The notes under the pieces were generated by a model that did not search any database, was not told where the DNA came from, and saw nothing but the letters and a program-made list of their open reading frames with translations. The translations under genes and the position numbers were made by a program. A DNA stretch of 64,000 bases, taken from contig NZ_AP018823.1 of the NCBI RefSeq assembly GCF_002217795.2, positions 2,356,001 to 2,420,000 on the forward strand, read 5' to 3'. This stretch comes from Aquitalea magnusonii (GTDB taxonomy: Bacteria > Pseudomonadota > Gammaproteobacteria > Burkholderiales > Chromobacteriaceae). Positions 62,152 to 64,000 of the stretch are shown piece after piece (position 1 is the first letter of the stretch; each line of letters starts with the position of its first letter).

Positions 62152-63204
62152 ATGAAGAAAAAAATACTGGTCATCGGCCCCTCCTGGGTGGGCGACAGCG
62201 TCATGGCCCAGCCGCTATACCAGCGCCTGCACCAACGACATCCCGGCCTGGAACTGCATGTATTTGCGCCGGCCTGGACCCTGCCCCTGCTCGCACGCAT
62301 GCCGGAAGTGGCCAAGGCGCATCTCAACCCTTTCGGCCACGGCGCACTGCGCCTGCGCGAGCGCTGGCAAACTGCCCGCAAACTCAAGGCCGAAGGCTTT
62401 GACCAGGCCATCGTACTGCCCAACTCCATCAAATCGGCCCTGATCCCGCTCTTTGCCGGCATTCCCTTGCGGACCGGCTTCATTGGCGAATCGCGCTACT
62501 GGATTCTCAATGACACCCGCGAACTGGACGAGCAGGAACTGCCGATGATGGTGGAGCGCTTCTGCGCACTGGCAGAAACCCGCAACACCCCCTTGCCTCG
62601 CCCCATTGCCCATCCGGCACTGGTCACCAATCCGCAAAGCCAGCTGGAAACAGCCCGCCGCCTGCACCTGGACACCAGTCGCCCGGTGGTCGCCTTCTGT
62701 CCAGGTGCCGAATATGGCCCGGCCAAACGCTGGCCGGCGCGCCACTTTGCCGAACTGGCCAAACGCTTTGCCGCTGCCGGCTTTGCCGTCTGGCTGTTCG
62801 GCTCGGGCAAAGACAAGGACATCGGTGATGACATCGCCCGCCTGGCAGATGGCACAGCCATCAATCTGTGCGGCAGCACCGGACTGGAAGAAGCCATCGA
62901 CCTGATGGGCCTGACCCGCCTGGCGGTGTGCAACGACTCCGGCCTGATGCACGTTGCCGCAGCCCTTGGCAAACCGCTGGTGGCGCTGTATGGCTCCTCC
63001 AGCCCGGACTTCACCCCGCCGCTATCGGATCAGGCCGCCGTGGTCAGCCTCAATCTGGACTGCAGCCCCTGTTTCGAACGGAAATGCCCCTATCAGCACA
63101 CCAATTGTCTGGAACAATTGGGGCCAGAGATGGCATGGCAGGCCGCGCTGCGCTTTCTGCCCGAGCTGGGCCACTCCACCATTCAACTTACCCGCAGCAC
63201 ATAG
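62152..63204 (+). CDS. waaF: Lipopolysaccharide heptosyltransferase II
   Basis: This 350-residue GT-9 family glycosyltransferase adds the second heptose to the LPS inner core from ADP-heptose at the inner membrane. Motifs are GPSWVGDSVMAQPLYQRL at the N-terminus, CPGAEYGPAKRWPARHFA and VCNDSGLMHVAAALG. The start at 62152 is set by the family N-terminus (KKKILVIGPSWVGD). The TetR gene follows after 8 bp. Confidence 0.92.
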   Translation: MKKKILVIGPSWVGDSVMAQPLYQRLHQRHPGLELHVFAPAWTLPLLARMPEVAKAHLNPFGHGALRLRERWQTARKLKAEGFDQAIVLPNSIKSALIPLFAGIPLRTGFIGESRYWILNDTRELDEQELPMMVERFCALAETRNTPLPRPIAHPALVTNPQSQLETARRLHLDTSRPVVAFCPGAEYGPAKRWPARHFAELAKRFAAAGFAVWLFGSGKDKDIGDDIARLADGTAINLCGSTGLEEAIDLMGLTRLAVCNDSGLMHVAAALGKPLVALYGSSSPDFTPPLSDQAAVVSLNLDCSPCFERKCPYQHTNCLEQLGPEMAWQAALRFLPELGHSTIQLTRST

Positions 63205-63212
63205 GCTGAACC

Positions 63213-63803
63213 ATGAGCGTACAAGACAAAAATAATCAGCCCGAGGAAAACAGCCGTCGCATGGAACTGGTGCGTGCCGCCGCCAAACTGTTCCGCGATC
63301 AGGGCTATGAACGCACCACGGTGCGCGATTTGGGCAATGCCGTCGGACTGCAGTCCGGCAGCCTGTTCTATCATTTCCGCACCAAGGAAGAAATTCTGGT
63401 AGCGGTGATGGCGCTGGGCATTAGCGCCACTACCGAGCAGTTGGGCGAAGCCATTGCGCGCGCCCGTAACCCGCGCGACAAGCTGTCCGCCCTGTTCCAT
63501 GTTCATCTGAACTCGCTGCTGGGGGATAACCAGGCCGCACTGGAAGTGATGCTGTATGAATGGCGCAGTGTCTCTGCCGCGGCCAAACCCGGCCTGATCG
63601 TGCTGCGCGACCGCTACGAAGCACTGTGGCAAGAAGTACTGGACGAGGCCGCCGCCGCCGGACTGGTCAAGCAGGATACCCGCCTGCTGCGTCGCACCTT
63701 GCTGGGCAGCCTGCACTGGTCGGTGCAGTGGTACAAATCCGACGGTGAGCTGAGCGTGGACGCACTGGCAGAACGCATGCTGGCCTTGGTGCTGTTGAAG
63801 TAA
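63213..63803 (+). CDS. TetR/AcrR-family transcriptional regulator
   Basis: This 196-residue regulator has an N-terminal helix-turn-helix (ELVRAAAKLFRDQGYERTTVRDLG, then SGSLFYHFRTKEEI). An all-helical ligand domain follows. It resembles TetR members that act on fatty-acid or multidrug genes, but its target is unknown. It may be co-transcribed with waaF, 8 bp upstream. Confidence 0.9.
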   Translation: MSVQDKNNQPEENSRRMELVRAAAKLFRDQGYERTTVRDLGNAVGLQSGSLFYHFRTKEEILVAVMALGISATTEQLGEAIARARNPRDKLSALFHVHLNSLLGDNQAALEVMLYEWRSVSAAAKPGLIVLRDRYEALWQEVLDEAAAAGLVKQDTRLLRRTLLGSLHWSVQWYKSDGELSVDALAERMLALVLLK

Positions 63804-63841
63804 TCACACACCATGGCGCCATCCAGACTGATTTATCAGCA

Positions 63842-63875
63842 AACCCTGCGTAAAATGATATAAAATCACAGGGTT
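63842..63875. promoter_or_regulatory. Promoter with flanking inverted repeat
   Basis: AACCCTG (63842-63848) and CAGGGTT (63869-63875) are perfect inverted arms around an AT-rich core with GATATAAAAT as a possible -10. It precedes the last gene start by about 24 bp. The dyad could be an operator. Confidence 0.4.
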
Positions 63876-63898
63876 AGCCCATCAACAGGAGTTGCGCC

Positions 63899-64000
63899 AT
63901 GGATAGCATCTCTCGCTTGCAGAGCAGTAGCGCCAGCACCACGGCCAACTTGTTGCAACAGAGCCGCAACAGCCGCGCAGCCAACAGCAGCCAGAACACC
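63899..64000 (+). CDS. Start of a small Ser/Asn-rich protein, cut by the window end
   Basis: Only the first 34 codons are inside the window. They read MDSISRLQSSSASTTANLL and continue rich in Ser, Asn, Gln and Arg. CAGGAG lies 9 nt before the ATG. The composition recalls the Ser-rich protein at 49355-50026, but the overlap is too short to claim relation. Confidence 0.6.
   Translation, partial: MDSISRLQSSSASTTANLLQQSRNSRAANSSQNT

Noticed and set aside
1..64000. CRISPR array, tRNA or rRNA genes, insertion sequences, prophage genes
   Set aside because: I scanned for regularly spaced repeats, tRNA-like T-loops and transposase or integrase motifs and found none that hold up.

Overview
The window is ordinary bacterial chromosome, GC-rich, densely coding on both strands, with no tRNA, rRNA, CRISPR array or transposase that I can see. 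Gene content and neighbourhoods (ilvE / CHCC zinc finger / waaF; glnE divergent from yhdP-nitrilase-tldD; a B12 block ending in bluB; DUF3304 lipoproteins beside a Tle1-type phospholipase) suggest a betaproteobacterium of the order Neisseriales, family Chromobacteriaceae (Chromobacterium / Aquitalea / Vogesella type). That placement is inference from gene content, not a database match.

Layout. 1-1185 has no gene but holds two diverged copies of a structured repeat and a third hairpin-forming repeat. 1186-6522 is a cobalamin block: fused cobJ-cobK, a CobW-family GTPase, cobO, cobB and bluB, mostly overlapping. After a convergent LysR gene, 7593-11849 (minus strand) encodes a Tle1/DUF2235 phospholipase preceded by three tandem DUF3304 lipoproteins; two of these carry the first ~33 codons of the phospholipase gene at their own 5' ends. 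12171-16495 is pxpA-BCCP-biotin carboxylase-pxpB-pxpC. 16520-17686 is a membrane diguanylate cyclase. 17833-22922 is a five-gene MarR-controlled AaeXAB/NodT-type efflux operon with a palindromic operator over the marR start. 23136-31178 holds a glycine-zipper protein, a K+ channel, ppnP, a lipoprotein, a dienelactone hydrolase and three c-di-GMP-turnover-type proteins, two with damaged catalytic motifs. 31317-34575 holds an HD phosphohydrolase, a cold-shock protein, a DUF1415 protein, a lipoprotein and an acyltransferase.

35142-38246 is pflB-pflA behind a textbook FNR/Anr site. 38724-43843 holds a lipoprotein, a Fur-box-associated divergent pair (ICMT-like methyltransferase and PQQ-type sugar dehydrogenase), dgt, a histidine phosphatase and msrB. 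A second diguanylate cyclase, paralogous to the first, lies at 43852-45039. A small Cys protein and a folE-BLUF pair follow. 46787-48791 is a CpxRA-like two-component system with a perfect CpxR box upstream, sharing its intergenic region with a Ser-rich protein of unknown function. The rest is a LysR gene, a periplasmic binding protein, tldD, a nitrilase, yhdP, glnE, ilvE, a zinc-finger protein, waaF, a TetR gene and the start of another small Ser/Asn-rich protein cut by the window end.

The most interesting parts are the effector/lipoprotein tandem array with in-frame effector-immunity chimeras, the covarying intergenic repeat, the degenerate c-di-GMP enzymes, the CxCC-less CobW, the split urea-carboxylase-like operon and the translationally coupled folE-BLUF pair.
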